64,000 nucleotides of DNA, taken from assembly GCA_031002005.1 (NCBI GenBank), contig JARYHS010011408.1, positions 222,931,473 through 222,995,472 on the forward strand, in the 5' to 3' direction. The notes under the pieces were generated by a model, which saw nothing but the letters and a program-made list of their open reading frames with translations, was not told the origin of the DNA and ran no database searches. Source of the DNA: Vandiemenella viatica. Taxonomy: Eukaryota > Arthropoda > Insecta > Orthoptera > Morabidae. Shown here piece by piece: positions 12,251 through 21,669 of this stretch (its first letter is position 1; every line of letters begins with the position of its first letter). A program made the position numbers and the translations under genes.

Positions 12251-12544
12251 GATGCGGCGTTTCACATTACAGGATACATCTAATGTCAAAGCAGAGTTTT
12301 TGAAAGGTGAAAACTACAATTCCAAAGAAAGTGGTCCTGTTGGACTAACTACTACATAAATGCTCTACGTACTTTCTATCTCCTCCAAAAAGGGCATCTA
12401 GACGATTACATGTTCATCTTGAATGTTACACTTTTAAAATCTGTCAAATGTTTCTTGCTATTTTTTTGCTGTTGTTGTATTTATGCCTATAGTTTGTAGT
12501 AGTATGTCTATAATTTTGTATTCATGTCTTTTTTGTATTTATGC

Positions 12545-12596
12545 CTATAGTTTGGCCAAAAAAACGTCTATACGACATTTTTTGTCCAAACTATAG
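12545..12596. repeat. Short near-perfect hairpin
   Basis: CTATAGTTTGGCCAAAAA (from 12545) pairs with TTTTTGTCCAAACTATAG (ending 12596), giving 23-base arms and a loop of about 6 bases. The phrase TATTTATGCCTATAGTTT also occurs as a direct repeat at about 12478. It may be a MITE end or a small foldback. Confidence 0.7.
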
Positions 12597-12659
12597 TCTA
12601 TCATACTCTATATAAGTAATCCCCAAATTGTAACAAATGAAGTAGCAACAGAACATATG

Positions 12660-12893
12660 GATTTTCTTTTTTTTTTCTTTTTTGCTTTTGGCTTTATTCC
12701 TCATCGACGTCGAAGTCCTTAGATGTGGCATAGGACTGGGGGACAAAGAACGGTAAGGAATTCTGCCATGGGCTTCTGAAGCAACCATCATTTGGGGAAC
12801 CCATGGAAAAACAAATCTGGATGGTCGGATGATGATTCGAACCTGCATCCATCTGAATCCAAGGTCACAGCGTTACCACTCACCAATCACGTG
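12660..12893 (-). mobile_element. SINE family A (tRNA-derived), diverged copy
   Basis: Read on the minus strand, the tRNA-like head has a B box (GGTTCGAATCA), followed by the CCATGGG and GCCATGGCAGAATTCC body landmarks of family A. The 3' end is a GCC-AAAAGCAAAAA tail. Most of this copy is duplicated at 63850-64000. Confidence 0.85.
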
Positions 12894-12934
12894 ATTTTTT
12901 AGTTAAAAAATATATCCGAAATCAATCTTTCTTA

Positions 12935-13185
12935 AATTAAGTGGAAGGGTCAAGTATAAAATGGAGGTTTTCAGAAATGACGCGTGAGCGAAAAAGTTTG
13001 TGAAGACTCTCACAGAAAGAAAAGACAGGAAGGTGTATTACTTATTGAGGTATGGGGGAATGGTTAATTTGTAACTGGAGAGAACAGTTTTAGATGGATT
13101 TGTAAAGGAAGAAGAAGATTATAGTATGAAGCAGATAATTGAGAATGTAGGTCTTCATTTGTATGCCGAAATAAAGAGATTTATT
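12935..13185 (+). mobile_element. RTE/BovB-like LINE C-terminal fragment
   Basis: The sequence matches 19873-20126 in direct orientation and 63550-63815 in inverted orientation. The frame gives KEEEDYSMKQIIENVG and then YAEIKRF, the C-terminal tail typical of endonuclease/reverse transcriptase LINEs of the RTE/BovB type. Truncated at both ends and frameshifted. Confidence 0.72.
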
Positions 13186-13199
13186 GATGACTCATATAA

Positions 13200-14395
13200 A
13201 CATTTCTTGTGATAAATATTATCTTTGAAACATAGAAAAATCTCAGGTCCAATATTAATTTCTCCTATTAATTTGCGGTTACTCTGTCTATCATTCCACA
13301 ACCAACAAAATACACTGTCATAATTCTATGGGCAGGGGCTACACGTTGAAACGGTGTCATGATATCGTCTTTATCATATTGAGAGAATGGTAGCCACAGC
13401 GGGTGGTATAGGCGAGAAATCATGCCCGATGGCAGCACCTCCGGAAATTCGAAAGCTGTGGTATACCTTTGCCTTCGCTAGCGTGTCATATGTTACGAAA
13501 CGCTACTTCAGGTATGACTCGTTAACTGTATGTCAAGCCACGATACAGGTGAACTCCAAATGAATGGAAACTTTATCACTTGGCGGTTGAACTACTCGTC
13601 GGAATCAGTATCTACTTTGCTGTATATTGGATAACTCTTATGGTGTTTGTTGTATGAAACGTGAAGTAAAGGAAAGGATTAAAGCATTTGTGGCCTATTC
13701 GAGCCAACTTCTCCGAAAGAGACCAATATGCCGACAAGTTAAGGGCTCCAATGCGACAGACGAATTACCATGAACGGTGAATGTTCTCATTCCAATCGCA
13801 TTGTGGGAAGATATGGGATTCAATCCAAGCCTTTGCTACAGAATCTGGCAAATATGAGCTGTCATCAACTACTTGTTTCTAGATATTTTCTTTTATTTCG
13901 GAGATTCCCCCAGTTCTCTGATAGGTTCATATCGCATTTTTTTTCAATATTTTAACGGAGTATAACTCAGCATCACCGTAGAGCAAAAAATTAGGTCAGG
14001 ATTTTATCTACGGTGTGTAAAATATCTTCACAACAATCAACGCAGTTCGTATATGCAATCGATATGCGTTTATCGCTAATTCTTTGAGGCAAAAAAATTT
14101 CCACCATCAGAGGCGGATAAATATTCATGGCAGAAGTTGACGGGACATATTTTAAGTAAAATCCTAAACTTTTCAACATAGAAAATTCCAAATAAATTCC
14201 TCAAACAATGAATAGCTTTACAATAAATTAATACATTAATTACAGCTGTAAATTCTTCAGTCTCACTTATTATAAATTCAAAAAGGCATGTACACAATTC
14301 GCAGGTGTAAAGAAAACTAAATTTCGTGAAGTCGCAAACGTTTTTTTTATGTAAAAAATAAGGAATAGTGGCAGGAAAAATTATCTGCTTTATGT
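13200..14395. other. Arm interior without recognised element
   Basis: AT-rich to neutral sequence duplicated almost intact at 62350-63545. Short frames such as 13770-13955 are broken differently in the two arms and show no domain. Nothing is recognised. Confidence 0.5.
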
Positions 14396-14399
14396 TGTT

Positions 14400-14651
14400 G
14401 GCTTGGTTTTTTGTTTTTGTTTTTGGCTTTACGCCTCGTCGACGTCGTGGTCATTAGAGGCGGGAAATGACTGGGACAAGGAACAGGAAGGAATTCTGCC
14501 ATAGCCTTTTGAAGGAAGCATCCCGGCATTCGCCTGGAGTGATTTGGGGAAACCACGGAAAACCCAAATCTGGATGCCGGACGGTGATTCGAACACGTGT
14601 CCTCCCGAAAACGAGGCCAGAACGTGAATCGTTCAAACACCACGCTCGGTT
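14400..14651 (-). mobile_element. SINE family A, full-length copy
   Basis: The minus strand reads CCGAGCGTGGTGTTTGAACG, a B box (GGTTCGAATC-like, here with TGTTCGAATCA), GGGTTTTCC, GGCGAATGCCGGGATG, then CGTCGACGAGGCGTAAAGCC and an A-rich tail. The counterpart is at 62100-62345. Confidence 0.9.
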
Positions 14652-14832
14652 TATTGGCTTGGAACGTGAAGAAATTCGATCATGGCGTTTTGGAGTAACC
14701 ATCCTGGCATTCGCCTAGAGAAATTTCTGACGACCATAGAAAACAAAAATCTGGATGGATGTACCGGGATTCGTACCCACGCGTCCTGAATGCTAAGCCC
14801 GAGCGTTACCGCTCACACACCAGGTTCGGTGA
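14652..14832 (-). mobile_element. SINE family A-like, second tandem copy, diverged
   Basis: Immediately next to the preceding SINE, the minus strand again shows a tRNA-like head (GGTAACGCTCGGGCTTAGCA, with GGGTACGAATCCCGG as B box) and a shortened body. The same pair recurs at 61918-62100, so the two were adjacent before the duplication. Confidence 0.78.
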
Positions 14833-15190
14833 AATGGTGTAAAATCTATCCCGAAGTCTAGATAATTGTTCAGTTAATTTTTAATTGCTGTTGACAAAAG
14901 AGAACTATCAATTATAACTTTTTTAGTGCGAGAGTAAAGTTACAATCTGTAGGTTTTATGCTTCATTTTCAGATGTTTTTACATGGTAGACATTGCTTGC
15001 TGTCAGCTGAATGCACACTCAAGACGCCCAGTTAAATTTCAATCCGATGGGCGACAATCTCTATACTATGTTGTCATTCACCAACATATAGGGTGATAAA
15101 AAAAAATTAAAATATTGTAGGAGCTGGTAGTTTGCATCAAAAAAGGCAAAAATGTCCAATAAACAATGGGTCGCAGACTCATAGTTTCTG

Positions 15191-16263
15191 TTTTTAGTTT
15201 TTCGGAAAGCCATTGATTCTGTGCCACACAACTGCCTTTTAGGGAAGCTTTGAGCGTACGGTATATCGGATCAGCTTTATGAATGGATAAAGGTTTTTCT
15301 AATTGGTCGGTTGTAAGTATGTCGTCGTTGAAGGAGAAAGCTCTTCTAATCTAAATGTTACATCAGGTGTACCCCAAGGAAGTGTAATAAGACCACTTCT
15401 TTTCTTAATTTTTGTAAACGATCTCGGAGAAAAAGTGAAAAACTTTTTTAGATTGTTTGCTTATGATGCGGTTATTTATAGGGAAGTAAGGAATTTGGCC
15501 GATTGTTTAGAAATTCAGCGTGATCTGGATGATATTTTGGCATGGTACGCTGAGTGGCAATTTACGCAAAATTGTAAAAAGTGCGAGACAATGAGCATAA
15601 CTTACAAAAAGAATCCGATTGTTCAGAAATACTAGGTAAACAGTTCAGTTACTGATATGGTAGATTCTATGAAATATTTGGGAATAACAGTACAAAGGAA
15701 CATGAAATGAGACTTACATATTAATTTGTTAGTAGGTAGAGCTAATTCTAGGTTGCGATTCCTAGTCTTGAAAAATTGTAATGAACAAACAAAGGAGATA
15801 GCGTACAAATCTCTTGTGCGTCCACATTTGGACTACTGTTGTGCCGTTTGTGATCCGTTTCGTAAGAGGCTGATTGACAGTATAGAGAAAGTACAGAGAA
15901 GAGCCGCTCGATTCGTGACCGCTTGCTATAGTCCTTATAAAAGCGTCACCTAACTGATTAGTAGACCTGGCTGGGAGTCTCTGGTAGATAGACGACGCAC
16001 GTTTCGTTTAAACTTATTGGTAAACATGCGTACTCCCACTTTCACTTACGAGTGTAGTGAAATACTTCACCCACCAACCTATTTGAGTCGGAATGACAGG
16101 AAAGATAAGATTAGAGAAATAATGAGCCGCACTGATTCTTACATGAATTGTTTTTCCCTTGTATTATTCGGGATTGGAATTCACAGCAAAGAGATTAGCT
16201 TTGGTGCTTAGCACCCTCTGCCACCCACAATTTTGTGAACTGCAGAGTATATATGTAGATGTA
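15191..16263 (+). pseudogene. 5'-truncated LINE reverse transcriptase (left arm)
   Basis: The sequence encodes, with frameshifts and stops, RT motifs from block A onward: GVPQGSVIRPLLFLIFVNDL, then a damaged catalytic box (FAYDAVIY where family members have FADDAVIY), KSLVRPHLDYCCAVCDPF and QRRAARFVTACYSPY. The 3' end is the non-coding CACCCTCTGCCACCCACAA region and a TGTAGATGTAGAT tail. The clade is CR1/L2/Jockey-like; a single name is not safe. Loss of the first catalytic aspartate plus in-frame stops make it inactive. Confidence 0.88.
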
Positions 16264-16489
16264 GATAATAACAAGGCCCCCAATGTGACGCCCTCCTACG
16301 GCAATGCATGACTCAGCCCTTTGGCATAAGGAATCACGCATTTTTTGAAACTGTCTTGCTTTGTCCTGTACGTAGTCAATGCACGTCATCACATACAGGA
16401 CCAACCAAAACAGTGCGTGATTTCTTATGCCAAAGGGCTGATCCATTCATTGTTGTGGGCGGACGTCACATTGCGGATCCGTTATTATC
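16264..16489. repeat. Central palindrome of the foldback MITE
   Basis: GATAATAAC at the left end pairs with GTTATTATC at the right. In between, CAATGTGACG pairs with CGTCACATTG, CAGCCCTTTGGCATAAG with CTTATGCCAAAGGGCTG, and CAGGACC-like centres match. The arms are about 110 bases with a very short loop near 16380. The counterpart is at 60292-60517. Confidence 0.88.
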
Positions 16490-16594
16490 ACAGAAAGTAT
16501 GCGTTTGCGACCCAATGTTTATTAGTCACTTTCGTCTTTTTTCATGCATACTATCACCTGCTAAAATATTTTACACTTTTTTAAACACCCCGTA

Positions 16595-16870
16595 CAGAGG
16601 TATACTTCCTCAGTAAGCGGCCGGATCGTGACGGTGAGTGGAGCTGAACGTATAACTGATCGTGTGACTGCGGCAGCTCTATGACCCGCTGGCTCTGACA
16701 TTAAGAAGACAACAGGTTGGTGTGACAGGCGATCGCTCAGCCTCTCTGCCACCGAAAGTCGCTTACGTGGGTTCCGCTGACATTTGCTAGATTTCTCCAT
16801 GTACTCACGTAACCCCGTCGATAGCTATTTCTGGACGCTGGTGTAACGACACCAATACGTGACTCATCAG
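16595..16870 (-). other. Unrecognised reading frame shared by both arms
   Basis: The minus strand encodes YMEKSSKCQRNPRKRLSVAE and continues through LSHQPVVFLMSEPAGH to about 16561. In the right arm (59916-60173) the same frame is longer and begins LHQRPEIAIDELREYMEK. The residues are basic and helix-prone, but no family is recognised. The frame is GC-richer than its surroundings. It may be a remnant of a transposon protein. Confidence 0.4.
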
Positions 16871-16984
16871 GGCAGTGAACAGTCAATAATTTATCAAAAG
16901 AACAGCTATGTAGCCCACGCGTGTCAATGAACTTCCCCTAATGCAAAACGCATTTAACATTCCGTCCATGACATAATTGTATTT

Positions 16985-17193
16985 GTTTTTTTTTTTTTCG
17001 GGCTTTACATCTCGTAGACCTCTAGGTCGTTCGAAGCAGGAAATTATTAGGGGCTAGGAACGGGAAAGAATTCGGCCATAAGCTCTTTGGAGTGATTTGG
17101 GGAAACCATGGAAAATCCAAATCTGGATGGCAGGACGGAGATTCGAACCCACGTCCTCTAGAATGCGACGCTAGATCGTTATCACTCATCCTA
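16985..17193 (-). mobile_element. SINE family A, internally deleted copy
   Basis: The minus strand shows a B box (GGTTCGAATCTCC), CCAGATTTGG, TTTCCCCAAATCACTCCA, then a jump straight to GAGCTTATGGCCGAATTC, lacking the GGCGAATGCCGGGATG block. It ends in GTAAAGCCCG and poly-A. The counterpart at 59585-59795 has the same deletion, so the deletion predates the arm duplication. Confidence 0.88.
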
Positions 17194-17199
17194 TTCTCG

Positions 17200-18250
17200 G
17201 TATATAAGTTTATTATCATTTCCCATTTATTACAGCCCATTTAGAGAATTGAGTTTTAACTTTACTCTTCGTCCCATAATTGTAAGAAAATCCAGCTTGC
17301 TTTAGAAATAAAAATTTATTTTATTTTGCTGCACTTGATTATACAATTAATTTATACATCAATAAATGCTATTTTATCTTCACATCATAATAAAATAAAT
17401 CATTGATGGACTGGCTCATATTTTTATGTGTATCTGACTGCAGTTCAGTGCTTGTAACCTCTCTGTCGCACATCCAAAAATTCTTCTTAACCAAAGTTAG
17501 TACGACCCATGGAGGAAGGAATATAAGGAGACGAAATAACGCTAAATCTTTGAAACTTCATATAAAATCTCGTCTCCTACTGCGCATGCACGGTGATCAT
17601 AGGAATCGGCCCAAAACATTGGGCTGTTTGTACTGTGTCTGCTGATGACAATATTTCATTTTCTAATATTCAAAAGTTTTATATAATGCCAAGTTGAGTT
17701 GCATATGGTTGCACATACAGACAAGAGAGGAAACAACCTGGAATAACGTTTCATAATTAAGTCATATTGTAATTATTCTTGAAGTTTCTGATAGGTAACT
17801 GCAACATTAGGGCCTATCCTTATAAATATATTCATTACAGGGTAATTTTGTTCTCAAATATTTGTTGGTGTAGTGTAGACAATTAGCACATGTTACTACT
17901 TTGCACCTGAAAAGCTAGCCTTATTGTAGACAAGTGTTGAAAGTTTAATTTAAGATGGTCAAGTTTATGGTACATCGCGAAACAGTGAATGAGGTACTCT
18001 GCTTGCTTTACTCCAGTTTCAGTTTACACTTACAGTGTACTATGAAATTAATTGTGATAATTTGTGCTGTGCGAACTGCTAAATGTGATTAAACAAACGT
18101 TGTTGCCCGAAATGTAGTTCGCGATGCATTTCATTGTTTAATGTACCATATATGCTATGACTGTACATTTACTGGTGTACGTATTATTTTGTTATGCAAC
18201 TGTTTATTTGTAAATTGACAACTTCTCACATCCCACAGAGCCAGTCTATT
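17200..18250. other. Arm interior, nothing recognised
   Basis: AT-rich sequence duplicated at about 58500-59560. It holds one notable phrase, CATGGAGGAAGGAATATA, at about 17508, which recurs inverted near 19030-19050. No gene or known repeat is recognised. Confidence 0.5.
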
Positions 18251-18259
18251 ATACTGGGA

Positions 18260-18469
18260 TCAATGGAAAATGAATGTATTGTATTTTATGTATTTAGGTG
18301 TGTCTACATCGTTTGATTTAGTAGCGACAATATTAATGGAAAGGTGGGTAGGTTGAAAGCAGCCTGTACCAGAAGGGACAAACAATTTATTATTAGTTGT
18401 TAGTAATTTCATAAGCACCATGTCAGTGACACAACGTGTATCACGTATCGCAATGTATACTACTCCCAT
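18260..18469 (-). other. 69-codon ORF preserved in both arms
   Basis: The frame encodes MGVVYIAIRDTRCVTDMVLM and ends YNTFIFH. The right-arm version (58288-58497) differs by one residue (K to Q near the end). No domain, signal peptide or family is recognised. Preservation is expected from the overall high arm identity, so it is weak evidence for a gene. Confidence 0.25.
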
Positions 18470-18487
18470 TTAAGCTTCTGACTTTTG

Positions 18488-18890
18488 GAGACAGCATATC
18501 TCGAGAACTAAACGAGATATCGAAAAATTTTAATTTTTTCTTTCAATTTCTCTCGCCGTGTTACATAAGAATCTATTATCAAATTTGACTTTGGGGATAT
18601 TTTTCTTCAGTATTTCAACCTAAAACACCTCTTTTGAGACAGTATATCTCGAGAACCAAGCGATATTTTGAAATTTTTTATTATTTATTTTCGAGTTGGC
18701 TCGTCGTGTTACATAAGAATCTAACACCAAATTTGACCTTGGGGAAATGTTTCTTCCGAATTTCAACCTAAAGCACCTCTCTTTTGAGACAGTGTATCTG
18801 GACAACTAAGCAGGATATCAAAAAAAGTTATTCATTTTTGGTCTATCTCGTCGAGTTACATAATGACCCATGATCAAATTGCGGTGCCAC
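18488..18890. repeat. About 150-bp tandem repeat, 2.7 copies, at arm breakpoint
   Basis: The unit carries GAGACAG-ATATCTCGAGAAC, TCTCGCCGTGTTACATAAGAA, CAAATTTGACTTTGGGG and TTTCAACCTAAA. Copies start at about 18488, 18636 and 18786. The inverted duplication ends within the second unit. The right arm keeps about two units (58017-58280). Confidence 0.88.
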
Positions 18891-19872
18891 GGTTGTCGTA
18901 TGATTTCCTTGAGGTTTTTGTACCTATTCCCCGTGTTTCTACGGCCGACCAATATGGCTGCCTCCCCACCCCACTCCTCTCTACCCGGTTTCACACCAGT
19001 GCGTGGTGAAGGTTCCTTGCGTCGTCTCCATATATTCCTTCCTCCATGGTACGACCAACCATAACCTTTGGTTCCACAGACAACGCGTGGCTGCCTTCTA
19101 CTCAAAATAAAATATGTTGTTCCAATGTTATAAATATTCAGTATAAAACAACAGTCAGATATACGGTGTTATCTTATAGGGTCTGTTAGATTTATAGAAA
19201 ATGATTGATCTACTATGATTACATGAAATTGTTTCGCTAATATGCAATATTTTGATTTGCACATAGTGCAAAACTACAAAGTGCATAGGTAGGTTAACTG
19301 GATTGTGATGCTTGGAGTTCCAAACAAAGAATTTTAATTTCATACATTGTGGCAGACAACATATATGAATATTTTTTCCATGTTTATCGTGGTCGAGACC
19401 AAATTAGAAACTTGTACATACTTCATAAATTAATTTAAATATATTTTCATATTGATCGCAATTATTTTTATGTATGTTTTAATTGTTTCTAATACTTGCA
19501 GATTGTTGGCATTCTGGAAAGGGTGGCGGTGAGTTTTGATCGCTTCGAGAATTTTCTCTGTTACTTATAAAATGTTGGTGTGTTAACAACTGGTAGATTC
19601 GCTCGTAATAATGCTATCAAAAATGTATGTAAATTTGTTATATAATGTGCCTTGGAAAATGTGTTTCTGTAATAAAAATGAAGTTAAATGTGTTCATTTG
19701 GTTTCTTATTTGAAGTAGCCTTATTACCACTGTTGAGAAAGCTAATCTCTCCTGTGTGGAGTAATACTTAGTTCAAGATCAATTTGATCTGCAATTTTCA
19801 AATATATAAAATTTCGACCCATTAAAATTCCTATTTACATCATATTTCCATTATAACATTTCCTTAAAAATT

Positions 19873-20185
19873 CTTTTAAATTAAGTGGAAGGGTCAAGTA
19901 TAAAATAGGAGGTTTTCAGAAATGACGCGTGAGGGAAAAAGTTTGTGAAGACTCTCACAGTAAGAAAAGACAGGATGTTGGGTTACGTATTGAGGAATGG
20001 GGGATTGGTTAATTTGTAAGTGGAGAAAACAGTTGTAGGTGGAAGTATAAAGGAAGAAGAAGATTATAGTATGAAGCAGATAATTGAGGACGCAGGTCGT
20101 CATGTGTATGCCGAAATAAAGAGATTAGTTCAAGAGATGAAGAGATGGGGGATTGTTGCAGAAAACCAGTCGAAACAGTGATGAA
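19873..20185 (+). mobile_element. RTE/BovB-like LINE C-terminal fragment
   Basis: A direct, somewhat diverged copy of 12935-13185 that extends further at the 3' side. The frame from about 20050 reads EEEDYSMKQIIEDAGRH, then YAEIKRLVQEMKRWGIVAEN, which resembles the C-terminal end of RTE/BovB LINE polyproteins. Upstream frameshifts kill it. Confidence 0.78.
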
Positions 20186-20334
20186 GAAAAACAACTGACA
20201 GTTGGGGACTGCCGACAGAAGTGAAAACTTAAAACTATGAATATCATACGCGCAACACGTCATACTTATAGCTACAGATATACTAAATAATAATAATTCA
20301 GTGTGGTCGTAATGACCTGTTGACAGGATTTCTA

Positions 20335-20565
20335 TTGGCTGCGCATTTCGCCCCATTAACCAAACCCGGTAGTGCTACCACATACACGGGACCTACAGTT
20401 TAACGTGGAATCCGAACCACGGAAACGTTCTGGCGTAGTTCACATTCCACAGTAAGCTGTGATAGAGGTGCAGATCGATTTAAGGGTCCACGAAAATCCC
20501 CTCCAATTCAAACCGGGGACCTTTCGTTCCCCAGTAAGAGACCTTAACCACTGAACCACCATCCC
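20335..20565 (-). mobile_element. SINE family B (tRNA-derived)
   Basis: The minus strand reads GGTGGTTCAGTGGTTAAGG (A box), then GAACGAAAGGTCCCCGGTTT (B-box area), later GTTAAACTGTAGGTCCCG and CTACCGGGTTTGGTTAA. The same order of landmarks occurs at 28362-28650. This family differs from A in head and body. Confidence 0.82.
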
Positions 20566-20744
20566 GATACAAATTTCCTGTTAACATTAGCATGACGGTG
20601 ACACTAACTCATAAGATTTTACCCATCCAAAAATCACCCAACGCGCCTAAAGAAGTTTTCACTTCATAGGCTAAACTTAGTTGACAATCCGAAGGTTGGT
20701 CGAATCTTTCCGAAGGAGATATACCAACCTATTGTGTCATAGGC

Positions 20745-20850
20745 AGGAAGGCCAAATCTTTACTCAGGGGCCTACTGTTTAACTCGGAATCAGAACGACC
20801 AAAAACGTCCCGGCGCGGCGTAGCTCATATTATCAAATACAACTCCTAAC
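20745..20850 (-). mobile_element. SINE family B fragment
   Basis: The minus strand shares GAGTTAAACAGTAGG, the CCGGGACG-like block and GATAATATGAGCTACGCC with other family B middles, especially 47320-47505. No head is preserved. Confidence 0.6.
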
Positions 20851-21039
20851 CTTAGAACAGAGAATAATCACTGTCTTCAGGAAAACGTTAAAAAATATGC
20901 GCTCAGTTTCGTCATGTGGAAGGAAAACTGTTCTCCTTTTTAATGCTGAATACAATCAATGCGAGTGACTGTAATACTGGTAGCCAACAATGTGTAGCTT
21001 AATTTTCCTTTGGGAGCATTCATAAACTACGTGGCTTGG

Positions 21040-21110
21040 TCAAGGGGGGGGGGAGGAGGGGTTGGCTGGAAGGAAACGTTTCGCTGCATGGGGGGGGGGG
21101 GCTTTACGAG
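21040..21110. repeat. G-run low-complexity tracts
   Basis: Runs of nine or more G at about 21043-21060 and 21090-21100. A further run lies at 21296-21311, just downstream of the exon donor in transcript sense, where the runs are C-rich. Confidence 0.85.
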
Positions 21111-21444
21111 TCAGGCCACATAGCTTTCCATTCATATCAGTTTTCACAGTTGAAATGAGTTGCAGAAAACACATCAGCATGTGAATATTCATTTCCTTAA
21201 TTTAATTATCTCCGCATGTAATTTACAATAGTGTGACAAGAGAAAACAGTACAAAAGTCTTCTGGAATCAAAAGAGAAAAAAGCTACGTGCTACGCGGGG
21301 GGGGAGGGGTGGGAGTTGAGACAAAAGCCACGTCGGGGTACATGGGGGTGGAGGAGAGGGTTTCACAGGAGGCCAAAATGGAGCTACCTTTACAACGCGG
21401 AAGCACAGAGTTTTGCTGAATGTTAGACTAAGCAGGAGAGTTAC

Positions 21445-21666
21445 CTGGCACTCCAGAGCGACGTCTGACCCGGCCAGCACCTTGAGCTGCCCGGGCAGGA
21501 TGCTGACGAACTCGGGGAGCTCTGCGGGCTTGCCGACCGTCACAGGCGCAGACGTCGTCACGGACTCGCCCCAGCCGTAGCGGTTGCGAGGCGTCACCCG
21601 AAACCGGTACTCCGTGCCCGGCTTCAGGTTGAACGCGTCGAAGCTGTTGATTGGCGACACTCCAAG
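21445..21666 (-). CDS. Giant muscle Ig/Fn3 protein, exon with Fn3 end and Ig start
   Basis: Internal exon of 222 bp, exactly 74 codons, phase 0 at both ends. The acceptor GCTTCCAG precedes it and the donor GTAACT follows. The first part completes the Fn3 domain begun in the upstream exon: FNLKPGTEYRFRVTPRNRYG, then WGES, matching the conserved L-P-x-T-x-Y-x-F-R-V and N-x-x-G-x-G-x-x-S pattern. A short linker (KPAELPEF) then opens the Ig domain, ending at GSDVALECQ with the first Ig cysteine. The next exon (4383-4630) supplies the rest after a 16.8 kb intron. The bias and GC content are exon-like. Confidence 0.93.
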
Positions 21667-21669
21667 CTG

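Larger units (their letters stand above)
15091..16590. mobile_element. Long foldback MITE, split by a LINE (left arm copy)
   Basis: Inverted ends of about 100 bases (GGGTGATAAAAAA and on, to TTTTAAACACCC) share GGGTCGCA, CATAGTTTCTG and matching internal sequence. On the right side the arm continues into a further palindrome (16264-16489). A 5'-truncated LINE sits between the left end and that palindrome. Without the LINE the element would be one hairpin of about 430 bases. The ends have no transposase. Confidence 0.82.
12738..18739 (+). repeat. Left arm of 6 kb inverted repeat
   Basis: This segment is present in reverse orientation at 58017-64000, with co-linear content and almost constant coordinate sums (L+R about 76,740-76,775). 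Stretches compared by eye, such as 13320-13480 against 63290-63440, look about 95% identical. Inner homology stops at CACCAAATTTG-ACCTT (18739), inside a tandem repeat. The outer limit is unknown because the right copy reaches the window end. The arm lies wholly within the 16.8 kb host intron. Confidence 0.93.
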
